Source of the DNA: Dendrobium chrysotoxum | Taxonomy: Eukaryota; Streptophyta; Magnoliopsida; Asparagales; Orchidaceae | Assembly (NCBI GenBank): GCA_019925795.1 | Contig: CM034303.1 | Span: forward strand, 2,852,001 to 2,916,000 | Length of the DNA: 64,000 nucleotides | Direction of reading: 5' to 3' | In this document: piece by piece, positions 25,401 through 36,241 of the stretch | Numbering within the stretch: position 1 is the stretch's first letter | Layout of the letters: each line of letters opens with the position of its first letter | The notes under the pieces: model-generated | The model's input: only the letters and a program-made list of their open reading frames with translations | Databases searched by the model: none | Told to the model about the DNA's origin: nothing | Program-made: the position numbers and the translations under genes

Positions 25401-28400
25401 TTGGCTTGCTGGCAGGTGTGTCACCTGCTGACCATTTTACCAACATCCCTCTTCAGACTGGGCCAAAAGAAATGATACTCCACAGCTTCTATCGTTTTAT
25501 CCCGACCGAAGTGTCTAGCGAGGCCTCCGGTGTGGAGTTCCCAAATAAGAAATTCCCTAAGGGAGATGCTAGGGATGCAAAGCTTTTGGGATTTGAAGAG
25601 ATAACCATCCTTCAGAAGGAAATCGTCCACTAGGCGGGTGCTGCATGCGGACAGGAGAGAATAAGTCTTCTTGAAGTCGGGGCATTCCAAATAGTCCTTT
25701 TTCTTCTGGTCAAATCCCACAATTTTGGCTCTCATTTCAGTGGTAGTCATCATACGACGACTGAGAGCATCAATAGCTTTATTCTCAACTCCCGCCTTAT
25801 GTTTAAGGGTGTAGGTGTACTCCTGAAGGAACTCGACTCATCGACCGTGGCGTGCGTTCAACTTCTTTTGGGAGTTGATATAACGTAGAGCCTCGTGATC
25901 CGAGAAAATAACGAACTCTTGTGGGAGCAAGTAGTGTCGCCAATATCTAAGAGATTGGATCACTGCGTAAAACTCTTTGTCATATGTAGAATAACGATGC
26001 CGAATATCATTTAGCTTTTCACTGAAATAAGCTACCGGGTGACCTTCCTGGGATAGGACTTCTCCAATTCCGACCTCGAAGCGTCGCAGGTCACTTTGAA
26101 GACTTTGGAGAAATTAGAAAGTCTCATCACTGGGGCTTCCATCATTCTTTTCTTAATCTCATCAAAAGTTCTGGTGGCGGCCGAGGTCCAGTGGAAATTA
26201 CCCTTCTTAAGACAGTCGGTGATACTACAATGGTGCTGAAATTACGGATAAATCTTCTATAGAAGGTGGCTAGTCTGTGGAAGCCGCAGACTTCCTGGAT
26301 GTTTTGGGGAACTGGCCATTCTACAATGGCCCTCACTTTCTCGGGATCTGCAGAGACCCCTTGGGCTGAAACGATGAAGCACAGAAAGATAACATGGTCC
26401 ACAAGGAAGGTACATTTCTTGGGATTGGCATAAAGTTGTTCCTTCCTGAAGACCTCGCAAACTTGCCTTAAGTGGTCCAAGTGCTGACTCACTAACTTGC
26501 TATAAATAAGAATGTCGTCAAAGTAGACGACGACAAACTTTCCCATAAAATGGCGCAACACTTGGGTCATGATCCTCATGAAAGTACTCGGGGCATTACT
26601 CAACCCGAAAGGCATGACTAACCACTCATAGAGACCATCCTTGATCTTAAAGGCAAATTTTCACTCATCTCCGGGTCGAATCCGGATCTGGTGGTATCCA
26701 CTCTTGAGATCAATCTTGGAGAAAAGAGTGGCTCCCGTTATCATATCGAGCATATCGTCCAACCTCGGGATAGGAAAACGATATTTGACGGTGATTTTGT
26801 TGATAGCACGGCTATCAACACACATCCGCCAAGACCCATCATTCTTGGGAGTAAGAAGGGCATGTACAACGCAAGGACTAAGGCTTTCTTTTATAAAACC
26901 CCGCTGTAATAACTCATCTACCTGCCTTTTGAGTTCATCATATTTTGTGGGGTTCATGCGATAATGGGGCAGGTTAGGAAGGGAGGCTCAAGGGATAAAA
27001 TCTATGACATGCTGGATGTCTCTAAGTGGGGTTAAATGATCTGGGAGATCATCAGGGAAGACATCAGCAAACTGACCCAGTATGGGTTGGACCTCCAGAG
27101 GGATGGGTTCATTAGACTCGGTGGGAGTCTCACGATCGACTAAGGCGTATAGGGGCATGCCTTGGGCAATTTAAGAATCTAGAACCTTGGCGGTGACCAG
27201 GTTCAGCCCCTCCTTGAGCTTAGTAGGGTTGGATTTTGAGTCATCCTTAACCCGGGGCTGCGATGACAAAAGCTTGATCTTTTTGCTAGCATATTCTAAC
27301 ACGCAGGTGTTCGAACGCCCATAGATGTGGATATCATTATCAAAAATCCATGGACGCCCCAAAAGGATTTGTCCAACATCCATCATCAGCAAATCACACC
27401 AAACATTCTCCTTATAATCAGCGAAGGAGATCAATATGAAGTTTCGTTCCTGCACCTCCAAGGAAGTGGAGTTGACCCAGGCTACCTTATAAGGGTTGGG
27501 GTGAGGAATGACAGACATACCCAGTTTAGACACCATGCTGGAGGAAACAGCATTGATGCAGCTGCCATTATCCATGATGACCTTACAGTTCTTATCTTTG
27601 ATTTTGGTGTAGGTGTGAAAGATCGAAGTCCTACGCCAGTCATCGGTGGTAACAGGGTGTGACAGTGCACATCTCACCACGCAGATGGGAGAAGTGTCCA
27701 ATTTTTGAAGGCAGTGGAGGACAGCGGTGTCATCATCCTCCTCAAAGAAATCGCCTTCATCTTCCACTTGGTGGACCTGATCAACCTCGGGCTCAAGATC
27801 CTTCTTAGTAATCTTCTCGATAATCGAGACTTTGTAGGGACTGGAGCACTGAGAAGCGATATGCCCATACCCCTGGCATCGAAAGCACTTGGTCCCGGGA
27901 CTGGACCGAGGGGTATCCGGAGTGGGAGGTTTGTTTCTAAAATCAGGTCGGGGTGCAGGAGGACCATTGGATGGTCGGGTAGTGCTCCCTGGGGTCGGTC
28001 GGGCAGTGGAGGTGTGAGGAGTGGAGCTACGAGAAGGTCTAGAGTCGTGGTGACGACTAGGGTGCTAGGACCGACTCTCCTTAAGGTCTAACACTAAGCT
28101 GTAGGTATTTTTCAGTGTAGCAACGTTCTGGGCAAACAGCTCGTTGCGAAGATCCTCTCGCAACCCGGTACGAAACATAAACAGAATCTGCGCGGGGGTA
28201 GTGGACGTCTCCCCTTTGCAACGGATCAGATAATCATTAAAGGATGCGATGTAATCCTTGACCGGTTTACTACCCTGAGTCAACCTATGCCACCTATCCA
28301 AGAGCCTAGGGAAGTACGAGGGAGGCAAGTACTTCTGCTTAAGCTCACACTTCATCGATAACCAATCAGTGATAGGGTACTCATTTTGGGACTCCCTAAG

Positions 28401-31400
28401 GCTTTCTAAATTAGACCAAAACTGACTAGTCCTACCAAGGAGTTTCATGCTGGCAAAACTGACATTCCTAGCCTCGGAGATGTTATACCACTTAAAGAAA
28501 CTATCCATACCTTTGATCCAGTCCAGAAAGAGCTGGGGATCGAGGGTACTGTCGAATGTGGGTGCATCGACCTTGATATTTTTCATCAGTGGGAGATCAG
28601 GATCATGGTGATGATCGTGGCCATAGATTGACGACTACGCCTCTAATCGATTTTCCAAGTGTTGATGTCCCCATCCCCACTACACTGCATATCAACACAT
28701 CATGCAAGTACGATTAAGCAATGCGCAAATAAATATGCCAATATACATGCATAAATATAATTAAATATCTGTATGGGCCCGGACGAGCGTGATGTATGCA
28801 CACACATAACGTCTGAGGATGCTGCACGGGTCAAGAAGTGAATTAAGTTCGAGCCTGATCCTTCTATGTGAATAGATTGGAGTCGACATGGCTCGAACCA
28901 TCAAATAAATATACAGTCGTAACGTTGACCGGGATATTTATTTTATATCTTCATATTAGGCCTTTAAGGTCTATAACAAGAAAAATCCGTAAATAAAGGC
29001 ATCAAGTCGACGACGAACCTGATCTTCTATCAGCAAGTAAACAGAGTCAGCAAAGTTCGACCAATAAAATGAAATTGCCCATAAAACCCCGATGATGACC
29101 GTGTTGACAGAAAATCTCAACTGGGAGGGACCTCAAATATTCAAAATGTCTCTCAAATTACCATAAAATACATTCAAATCAACTTCAATGTCACCCCAAT
29201 GATGGCCGTGTTGAATGTAAATTTCAACCGGAGGGGTTAATTCACAAATACCCATTAGAGACTTAAAATCTTGCATTCATTGATAAAAACTAATATTAAA
29301 ACTTGAAATTTAATTACCTAAACACTTAAAGCAAAATACCCATCTACCCTCCGTAACAGTTTGTCGAGGTGGATAATCTGAAAATCACTTAATCTCACAA
29401 AGAGCGAATGTCTAGTTGAGAATATCAATAGGATTCATTCTCAATCCATCTCTTGCCAGTAAGGATGTGACACACATCCTCTAATCGGTGGTTTCGCCGC
29501 AAAATGGCACCACAGATTAACGGTTATGACCGGGACCCTTTGACTGGATGGTTTTGTCGCCAAATGGCACCATTAAATTACTGTCATGTTAGAGCCCGTA
29601 TCTCCCCAATGGCTTCAAATCCTTGAGTACTGAATCAATAAGATATGATCGATCGGACACAAAGCCCTCTGTTAGTTAATGTGGATTCAAATCTGTCCCC
29701 TTAGGCAAATATTCACCCCGTGTCTACAAGGTACCCTTGGACGAAGCAACCCATGGCTGCCGACAAGGATCTTTCGATCAGGTTGGTTTGACTACCTCCT
29801 CTGACTAAGTAGACTACGGACCAAGATGACCCGGGACGATAGAACCATGGGATCCTGATAAGATCTATCATCATTCCCCCCACCATCCACTTTAAGTACC
29901 CGGTGGTGAATTTCTAATTTTAAATATTTCAATTTTCAAATACCTAAACATGCTGCTATTATACGCCGGATACTATGTATTTGTTTGATGACTGGCCTTA
30001 ATCGGAAGTTCTCTCTCATTATTGGAAGGGGATTAACTATAGGGGCTTGCGCCTAAAGGAAATCTGAACTCAGATCATAAAGTCTTTACAAAATGAGGGT
30101 GAAATCTCTTGGTAATGTCTTATTCAATACCCAATCTTCCTTATGAAAATTTGCCTCGGAACCTATTCATTAAAACTCTCCTCGACGACCCGAAAGAAAG
30201 AAAGGGGCCGCGAAGAGGCCGGGGCGCAAATTTTCAGAGCCCACAGGATTATATGATTGTTAAGAGTTTATCTTCCCTCATTAACGATGAGCCACTGCTG
30301 AAAACTTTTATAGCCTCCATTGTAGGCTTTTATTATAGGACTTTGTGGTAGTCATCATTTAGGACTTTGTGATAGCCACCATTTTGATTAAAAATTTGAC
30401 TCCACGCTTAATACGACCGTAGTATTCATACAAAGCATGTTCACCTTTTTTGCATTGATTTAAAATTTCATGCAATTGATCTTTGTATTCACCAAATGAT
30501 AGATTTTGCTATTTCATTTTATGTTTTAGTTCAACCTATGCAGGTTTAGTTATACTGAAAACACTTTGCCAAAATATTTGAACATAAATAGTTTTGATTT
30601 AAGACATTCAAACTTTTTAAAAATAAGATAGTTGGAAATATTAAAAAAAGTATTCCAAATTATCAATCCAACATAAAAATTTCTCATTTTTATTCCATAA
30701 ACGTCCAATTTATTTAGGTCATCATTAGTAGTTTTTGTATTCTTTTGGAATCAAGACTTACATGATTTTGATATAATCAATTTTTTATTTTTTTTTATGG
30801 ACCCAAATATTATGTCCTACATTTACTTGACTTAACCATAATCCCTATACTTATTTGATATAAGATGGTTTAGAGTCTAGGTTATAATGCAACTTAGGAT
30901 AAGGTGCACAATAAAAACACACAATAAAGAATGAATATAAAATTTTAGTAATAATCCAGCTTCATATTGTAGAAAGAATCAAACACGTATCACACTAGGC
31001 AATACTTCAATTACACACATCATAGATTAAATAAATTTATCAAGAACAATGATAGAAGTCACCCGAAAAAAGATTCAAGCTTCATGTTGTTAAAAAGTCT
31101 CGCTCTTGAAAGTACCTATTAAGTTTTGCGAAGCGCTTAAAGGATACACATCTAACAATGCTGACTCAATAGTTTGTAAAAACTGTATTTTATTTCACTA
31201 CTCGAATCGAACTTATGGGACTGATTTCTTTGTCACTACAGAGGCTCTTCAGCTAGCATTGATTCCATCAGGATGGCTGCATCCACACTGCTTAATTCTA
31301 GCAACAGGCTGCCTAAAATATTCTATACAAATGTTCCAAATGCATATATGGAAAATATCCAAACTTCAGTTGCTCCCAAAATTGGCCTTACATTTCACTC

Positions 31401-34400
31401 TGAGAAAGAATATTACCATATAAAGGTATTTGCTCATCTGATTGTCTTGTTCTCTATCAGTGTAGAGATATCTTTTCTGGCTTGATCCTTTGATACTTGA
31501 GTAAGATTGACTAAGACTTTATAGAAATTTTAACTTCGATGCTTTGCGGGAAAACTTTACTCTTTTAACTTTTTAAGCTAGGTTTCTGACAAGTGCAGAC
31601 CAGATATAACTATTACATGTAAGTGTATGGTCACGGAGAGCAGACAACTAGAAATATACAAGGTACAAGTTATTTTCATACAGTTTTCTTACCATGGCAT
31701 TGGTTTATAGTGCTACTCTTTCGTGATATCAAAACCTCTATTTAATTGTATATATTTATCTTGGAGTATAAGATACAAATTTATAATAGCATTTGTTATG
31801 TAGCACATCCCAAATGTCTCAGATTCTTAGTTTTAGGTCCTTCGCTTTGGTATGATAAGTTGTGTTACTAATATTCCTGTCTTGAAAGAACGTTTCTTGT
31901 CTAAAGTAAATTCTCAGCATCATGACCATGATGGGACTAGTTTTTTTTTTTTTTTTGGTGATGAATTTCTCTTAGTGTCTTTCTTGATATATTTCTTTGG
32001 ATTCGTATCTTTGCTGGTATAGTTATGAATACAAACTGAACTTTCCACGAATTGGAGAATCTCCATGGAATTGGACTATTTTTTTACTATATGTTGTACG
32101 GCAGAAACTCAAGCTGATAAATCCAGTGAAAAGCTGTCGGGATTTTAGTTTAATATTCATATTGGTGTTGAGCTTTGTTGTGAGGTTTATAATAAGCAGT
32201 TTAAGTTTAATAAATTTGCCTTTGTTTGATTTTTAAATTTTAATGAAGTGATGAGTACCCAAGTTGTCTTGGTGGTGGTACCTTCGTTCTTAAGATGACC
32301 AAAAATATGGGTTTCTTCACAGTATATTATTATTTTATTATCTTTCAAAAATCTTTGGTTATTTTTAGTAGCATTAGACATTTACGATTTTCTCCTGTTA
32401 ATAAATACTGTTACTAATTAGTTCTGTTATATCAAACACTTCAGTTCTGATTTACCTGACTTCTGGGTACACTTCCTCTGCTATCTGTTTTACATGCTCA
32501 TACGATTTTATTTTATTTCATATGTTCCTTTTCCATTGTAGGTGCTAGCAGCTTACTTTTTGGTCTGATAAATCAATTTTAGAAACTTTCTTTTAATGAT
32601 AAGAGCCAAAATGATCACTGATTATTTAAAAGTCTCATTTTCATCTCTTGAATCTTTAAATAAGGACCTAAATAATCTTAAGGAATGACTAATTTTGTCC
32701 CTATTTAAAGAGTCAAGGGGTCAAATTGATACTTTTATACAAGGGATCAAATTGGTATTGTTATATAATCGGGAACCATTTTGATCCTTCAAAAAAGTTA
32801 AGGGATCAATTCAGTCATTTTCTCTTTTCTTTTATTATCATTTGACAATACTACTATCAAAGTATTCATAATTTGCTGAAGGCAAATTGTTAGGTTCAAT
32901 TTAACAAATTTATTAGGACTATTTAGGCTATGAAAAGTGTCATTAGGAACTGATTATGGTATGAAAGTTTCATATCTATTGTATCTACGAGACACAAAAA
33001 TAATGATTTTATCTTCACAAGTTGCTTTATATGAATGTGGATGTGGTTCAGACTTTAAATTCATAAAATCTATAGTAGACTAAGGTTTCGTTTGGGACGG
33101 CTTTTTTGTTGCTTCTTAAAGCAGCTTTTTAGTACAAAAATTTAAATTTTTATACTAGAAAATTACTTTAAGAAGCAACAAAAAAGTCGTTCCAAACGAA
33201 GCCTAAAATATAACATTCATATAACCTCCACTATCAATTATAAGCTTAAAAGAATTTAAGTTATATTTAATGATTTGTAGTTCTTTTCCAATCAGATTTA
33301 AACTTAGGGGAAGCCATGATGCAACAAATGACATCCAAAGAAAAATCTACTATAAATCCTCAAAATCACTAATATGTTCATCAAATTCATGAATAATATT
33401 GAAATCATCAATTTCATTATCTCATTTACATTTATATTCAAATTTCTATTGGGATGCTTTTTAGCTTACCGACTAATTTGATGGTACTCAAAATATTTCT
33501 TTGAACAATGTTAGAACGAGATGTATATGTAGTTGATTTCATTTTAGTTGCAGTTGGTGCAATATATTGAACTTTATTGCTTTGGAAAAAATGTGCACTA
33601 CACAAGCTTTTGAAAATCAGACCAGTCATCGAATATTCAACCAGAACAATAAAAGTTTCAAGGGTTTAATTCGATGTTGAACCATGTTGACGTAATAATT
33701 CTTAAAATTATTTAATAATTACATAAATGATGTGAAATAAAGAGATATTTTATGAAATACAAAACATCTACATTACATAACCTACATAAATTTAGATTTA
33801 ATAACCTATGTTTAAACAATAGAAAAAAAAATTAGAAGTTCAACATTTCAACATCAAATTTATGATAAATCATAGGACTAACCTCTTATTTTTACAGTCA
33901 TAATCCATTAAAAATCTTCCACTATCAGAGAAGCTATGCTCTTAAGAATTAATTTAGGAAGAGAAACCTAGTGTCAGCTATATGACAATTAAAAACAAGT
34001 TCAAATGAACTATTGAAATGATCAAACGGTTTAAATTAAGTCACCAATGGTTCCATAGTTTGGTGGTCGGTTCTATTATAGGGCAGTTTTTTTATTGGAC
34101 TGAGTTGGTGCATTGGTTAGCAGTTTAATTGGTAGGTTTAGCTTGGTTTTTATAACCATGGTATTACCCAAACACCTAGTAACCTCCAACGTTTAAAATT
34201 GCGTAATTGGGTGTTAAGACATTATATTTTCGTGAGATGAAGTGTAAGTTTTAAACAGGTCAATGACAAATTATGTACATGAATTATTACAAGTATCGAA
34301 AATATCAACAAAAAAAATCAGGTATCATGTTGATAAAAGTATTTGACTTTCCTATAAATTAGGTTGTCACACTTGTATCACACTCAAAGGAATCGCACAT

Positions 34401-35996
34401 TCAACTTGCACTCACAAGATTGAAACTAGATAGAAAAATTCTATTCAAGCCAAAATTGTGTATTACAAGTCTTAGATAAACTGCTTATACTCATAACTTA
34501 GGCTAGTAGCTAAAGTTGACATATGATCAATCTCAATTTGAATAGAAAGGATATTTTTCATAATTTTATTTTAGCTTATTTTTCAATCATGAAACTTTTA
34601 TAAAATGAGTATGATTTCAGATTTTATGAAATTTTAAGATAGTTTGATTTTGTATCAAGCATACAAAAGCAACACTCTAAATCATAGTTTAGATATTGAG
34701 ATAATGATTCCTTAATTACATGATGTAGCACTCAAATCAAAGAAAATTTTTGAGCCAGTGTAAAAATACATCTAGAACTGTATCAATCGATTTGATGTTA
34801 AGAAAGTTGTGTAGCAGTACTTTTAGTGATGTGCATTACAAGTTTGTTTTTTTATCAAAATTGAACAATTGTCAATTCTTTTAAAAAATTACTAAAATAG
34901 ATTACTAAACTATTCTTGGCTTGTGCGTTGTGGCTATGTTTTCTTACCCCAAACTTTGTTTCTTTTTATATTGTAGATCGAAGATAATCTAATGCGGCAT
35001 CTAGTGGCAGATATATCTTGCCTCAATATGGAGCTAGACCTTCGACTGCTGCTGGTCACGAAAAGGAAAATGAAAATCATTGATGTGAGACATTTGTTAT
35101 GTTGTGTTATTTTGAAGTGAATATCTCTGGCAAGAGTAGTTCATTTTATTTTTAAATTTTTTTTCAGAATGAGGAAAATGATGCTATGAACGAGCTAGTA
35201 AGTTCTGCTGTAATAGATCCAGATGTGAAAGGAGGGCTCAGATGGCCTCTTGGTAAACAATCTGCTGCTGAGCGGTTCAGTGTGATAGGAGTCTGGCATT
35301 GCAAACGTGTTGTTCTAAAAAGCAATTCGATGAGGCTTTTGCTAAGGCATGCTGATCGATTTGATTTTACTAACTCAACTGGAGAGGTTTCTACTGAAGT
35401 ATCTTTGAAAATGACTGAAATAACAAAGTACTTGATGGTGAGTTTTTTGCATATGTAATTCTGTTCCCTTCCCCTTAGTTTCTTTTGGTGGTCTCTATAA
35501 TGAAGATGTTGTGTTAGCTTCCCTTAATTGCCATCGTTTTCTTCATAGGCATCTACTTATTCTGAAGCTAAAGGCTTCATTTGGGATAACTTTTGGCCAC
35601 TGATTTTTTGCTACTTTTAAAAAATCTTTGTGCTAGAAAATTGCTGTAGAAGATAGTATCATAAATGAAGCCTAAAGCTTATTAATGATTTTATAGACTT
35701 GAAATTCACCCATTGAGCATACTTGATTCATTATTTCTTGGTAATGAAAAATTCTCATTCTGTGGAGCATATGAAGCAATCAGTCTATAGTTCTACAAAT
35801 TTTCAGAATTGCTACATTCCATCTCTCTTGCTGGCTGCCCAAAATTTTCAATTCTTCATCCAACCTTTGTGTTAATTTTCTGTAGGAAGGAGATATGGAA
35901 ACAGGCCTGCTGGAGGTGATGGTTCAAGAGTTAGTGAAGCTGTTTTGGGACCACTTACTAAGGTGCAATGATCTAACATCAACTAAGCCTATTTGA
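10367..35996 (+). CDS. Conserved plant protein of unknown function (six exons, giant intron 1)
   Basis: The exons are 10367-10860, 31242-31425, 31582-31662, 34977-35084, 35168-35437 and 35886-35996 (TGA). All junctions are GT..AG, phases agree, and the product is 415 residues. It starts MAYIPPHKRHHSKD, the hallmark of a family found across land plants. Later conserved blocks are FYTNVPNAY (exon 2), FHSEKEYYHIK (exon 2 end), DISCLNMELDLRLLL (exon 4), and DPDVKGGLRWPLGK with LRHADRFDF (exon 5). There is no signal peptide or membrane segment, and no catalytic motif I recognise. I recall a DUF7903 label for such proteins but could not check it. Intron 1 is 20,381 bp and holds four layers of transposons; intron 3 is 3.3 kb. 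The reading frame and splice sites are intact, so the gene is probably still expressed. The start is chosen because it opens the conserved N-terminus. Confidence 0.9.
11065..11606 (-). repeat. 3' LTR of the deleted gypsy element
   Basis: It matches 12437-12991 along its whole length with scattered substitutions and small gaps. Its inner edge reads ..CCATCA, the complement of a TGATGG LTR start. The outer end TAATA has drifted from the TGACA seen in the other LTR. Confidence 0.9.
12421..12433 (-). other. Primer-binding site of the deleted gypsy element
   Basis: The minus strand reads TGGTATCAAAGCA, one base different from the usual plant initiator-Met tRNA site TGGTATCAGAGC. It lies three bases inside the 5' LTR edge, as expected. 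Confidence 0.8.
12437..12991 (-). repeat. 5' LTR of the deleted gypsy element
   Basis: This is the 555-bp partner of 11065-11606. Its inner edge TGACA is next to the primer-binding site at 12421-12433, which fixes the element as minus-strand. Confidence 0.9.
13089..17777 (+). mobile_element. Degenerate autonomous-type hAT transposon
   Basis: The element is flanked by an 8-bp duplication with one mismatch (GACCTATC 13081-13088, GACCTATT 17778-17785), as hAT transposons make. Its ends are weak inverted repeats (TTTTTAAAA..GGCGG at the left; the right end is the complement of GTTTTAAAAGGCGG). Subterminal regions are rich in GAGGC-type motifs (13105-13250 and 17712-17765). The interior holds a dead hAT transposase gene. 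A GC-rich leader near 13300-13730 contains two short direct duplications. Confidence 0.85.
15095..17312 (+). pseudogene. hAT-family transposase pseudogene (BED finger, DUF659, hAT dimerisation)
   Basis: The reading order matches plant hAT transposases. A BED-type finger remnant (FCEKRITRGVKRLKDHL..TH) lies near 15199-15261, with the first Cys lost. A DUF659-like segment follows, with IPFNVARSPSWINM near 15595 and GVTIMSDDWSD near 15770. The C-terminal dimerisation region has WWAQFRDDVPELKAFAVKIL followed by CSASACERN near 16910-16995. The frame is open at 15363-15662 and, after one TGA, at 15681-15935. It is then broken by many stops and shifts until 16573-16776. A last exon (17055-17312) is acidic and Asn/Glu-rich. 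The source is clearly inactive. Confidence 0.88.
17786..18376 (+). other. Intronic spacer right of the hAT element
   Basis: AT-rich intron sequence without coding signal or recognisable repeat ends; probably original intron DNA between two insertions. Confidence 0.4.
18377..18420. repeat. (CT)n microsatellite
   Basis: About 22 uninterrupted CT units. Confidence 0.95.
19446..19485. repeat. (ATT)n microsatellite
   Basis: About 13 units, followed by an A/G-rich tract to 19543. Confidence 0.95.
19640..19930 (+). repeat. Imperfect tandem hairpin repeats
   Basis: The motif CCATACACGCTCTTATAGCGTGGTGGGA recurs with variation. Its cores start near 19643, 19674, 19742, 19777, 19841 and 19904, with spacings near 31-35 or 63-68 bp. 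Most copies contain a short palindrome (CACGCT against AGCGTG around a 5-base loop; best at 19904-19920). There is no open frame of note. Confidence 0.75.
22043..22305 (+). repeat. 109-bp tandem repeats interrupted by the chromovirus
   Basis: The block TATCATGCAAATATACTATA occurs at 22043, 22152 and 22261, giving a period of 109 bp. The unit also contains CATTAAACCACCACACTGCA. The third copy is cut by the chromovirus; its continuation resumes at 28677 and runs to about 28760. Looser partial copies precede 22043. Confidence 0.88.
22306..24195 (-). repeat. 3' LTR of the chromovirus (1.89 kb)
   Basis: The minus strand runs TGATGGGGACATC..CCTGCATCA. Its first 64 bp match 28613-28676 with about 12 mismatches. 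A TATA-like palindrome (GGCTATTTATAGCCC, minus) lies near 23950-23964. The body is G-rich on the plus strand at 23100-23800. The last codons of the polyprotein run into the LTR start. Confidence 0.85.
22675..22971 (-). CDS. Uncharacterised 98-residue open frame inside the chromovirus LTR
   Basis: The frame lies on the same strand as the element. The product starts MRETSFSLEESSREA and is acidic, with a segment reading FFDVDPEIDHTVEGYV. I recognise no domain. It would lie in the transcribed leader part of the LTR. Codon use is not strongly biased. It may be a captured host fragment, a short LTR-encoded protein or chance; function is unknown. Confidence 0.35.
   Translation of the reverse strand: MRETSFSLEESSREATSNIIHTSSFQDQCMADPDLNFGIAYNEQGFINILHSTFFDVDPEIDHTVEGYVERILDTLAEAIEEQLGHVQWHLASGSQQG
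24101..28602 (-). pseudogene. Chromovirus gag-pol pseudogene
   Basis: Gag starts LMKNIKVDAPTFDS (28065-28590). A CCHC zinc knuckle (CFRCQGYGHIASQC) lies at about 27843-27890. The protease site reads DNGSC at 27548-27575, where DSG is usual. RT spans about 26142-26957 and keeps the FDD core (VYFDDILIYS, near 26511-26540). RNase H lies near 25780-26100 (FSDHEALRYIN). The integrase zinc finger and core lie at about 24779-25753 (FFWPSLKRDV, SMDFILGLPK, ISDRDIKFTS). The chromodomain YLIRWRGKPESEDTWL lies near 24297-24352. Stops and frameshifts separate the blocks, so it is inactive. The chromodomain and gag style point to the chromovirus branch (Tekay/Del-like by eye; not verified). Confidence 0.9.
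28613..28676 (-). repeat. 5' LTR remnant of the chromovirus (64 bp)
   Basis: It matches the first 64 bp of the 3' LTR (52 of 64 by eye), then switches abruptly to the gag leader at about 28612. The outer base has changed from the expected TG to GG. Confidence 0.8.
28677..29880 (+). other. Non-coding right arm of the composite repeat
   Basis: It begins with the rest of the interrupted 109-bp unit. Two loosely related pairs follow: GATGATGACCGTGTTGA near 29091 with GATGGCCGTGTTGA near 29202, and TGGTTTCGCCGCAAAATGGC near 29487 with TGGTTTTGTCGCCAAATGGC near 29549. No coding signal. Confidence 0.55.
30244..31241 (+). other. Distal part of intron 1
   Basis: AT-rich sequence between the composite repeat and exon 2. 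I see no assignable element. Confidence 0.4.
31663..34976 (+). other. 3.3-kb intron 3 of gene 2
   Basis: AT-rich. It contains a T run near 31940-31955, a region of related phrases such as AGGGATCAAATTGGTA (32690-32800), and a Tourist-like MITE (33083-33204). The remainder shows nothing recognisable. Confidence 0.6.
33083..33204. mobile_element. Tourist-like MITE, copy 1
   Basis: The inverted ends GGTTTCGTTTGGGACGGCTT and GGCTTCGTTTGGAACGACTT extend to about 37 bp. The core reads TTTTTAGTACAAAAATTTAA. TAA lies on both sides, fitting a PIF/Harbinger 3-bp duplication. Confidence 0.85.
35572..35673. mobile_element. Tourist-like MITE, copy 2 (intron 5 of gene 2)
   Basis: Diverged member of the same family: ends GGCTTCATTTGGGATAACTT and ATGAAGCC, core GTGCTAGAAAATTGCTGTAG, TAAA on both sides. 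Confidence 0.75.
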
Positions 35997-36241
35997 CAAT
36001 ACCTTCAAGTACTTTTCAGCCTGCAACTTTTGCTTGTCAATTGTCAAAGATACTATTTGTGTAGGCAGGGAGGCATCCACTTCTTCTGCTTTGTTAATTA
36101 ATTTTCAGTTATCATTTCTAGCAGCTAACAGTAAGTTCTGACTAATCAGACATTAGAAGAAAATTGCAAAGAAAAGTGGACAGTGCTCTAAAACTAGATG
36201 TTTGTATGTTTCATTCTCTTATTTGGCTATCATCACAGTAA

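Larger units (their letters stand above)
22306..28676 (-). mobile_element. Ty3/gypsy chromovirus with a truncated 5' LTR
   Basis: A 5-bp duplication, CCACT (22301-22305 and 28677-28681), flanks the element. Removing the insert and one CCACT restores the 109-bp repeat. On the minus strand the order is 5' LTR remnant (28613-28676), gag, protease, RT, RNase H, integrase, chromodomain and 3' LTR (22306-24195). The 3' LTR starts TGATG and ends CATCA. There is no primer-binding site, because the deletion removed it with most of the 5' LTR. Confidence 0.88.
18520..30243 (+). repeat. Large composite non-coding repeat, interrupted by a chromovirus
   Basis: The first ~500 bp and the last ~365 bp match the repeat at 2355-3683 in order and orientation; the right ends stop at the same TTTTCAGAGCCCACA. 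Between them lies sequence absent from the short copy: hairpin repeats (19.64-19.93 kb), a region of variable GCAAGC/CATGC-rich sequence (20.4-22.0 kb), 109-bp tandem repeats, the chromovirus (22306-28676) and non-coding DNA (28.7-29.88 kb). A near-duplicate of CCCCACATCC occurs at both inner junctions (near 18997 and 29877), so the middle could itself be an insertion. No protein domain of its own was found. It could be a LARD-type element or nested pieces. Confidence 0.6.
10861..31241 (+). other. 20.4-kb intron 1 of gene 2, filled by nested transposons
   Basis: The donor is GTAAGA at 10861 and the acceptor CACTACAG ends at 31241. The donor splits a Gly codon (GG then A) that is restored exactly by the exon at 31242, so the join is well supported. 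Contents in order: deleted gypsy element, hAT transposon, CT microsatellite, and a composite repeat with an inserted chromovirus. Almost all of its length is mobile DNA. Confidence 0.85.

Noticed and set aside
31106..31423. 105-codon frame around exon 2 of gene 2
   Set aside because: It is in a different frame. The conserved peptide (FYTNVPNAY..) is in the frame that joins exon 1 through the acceptor at 31241.
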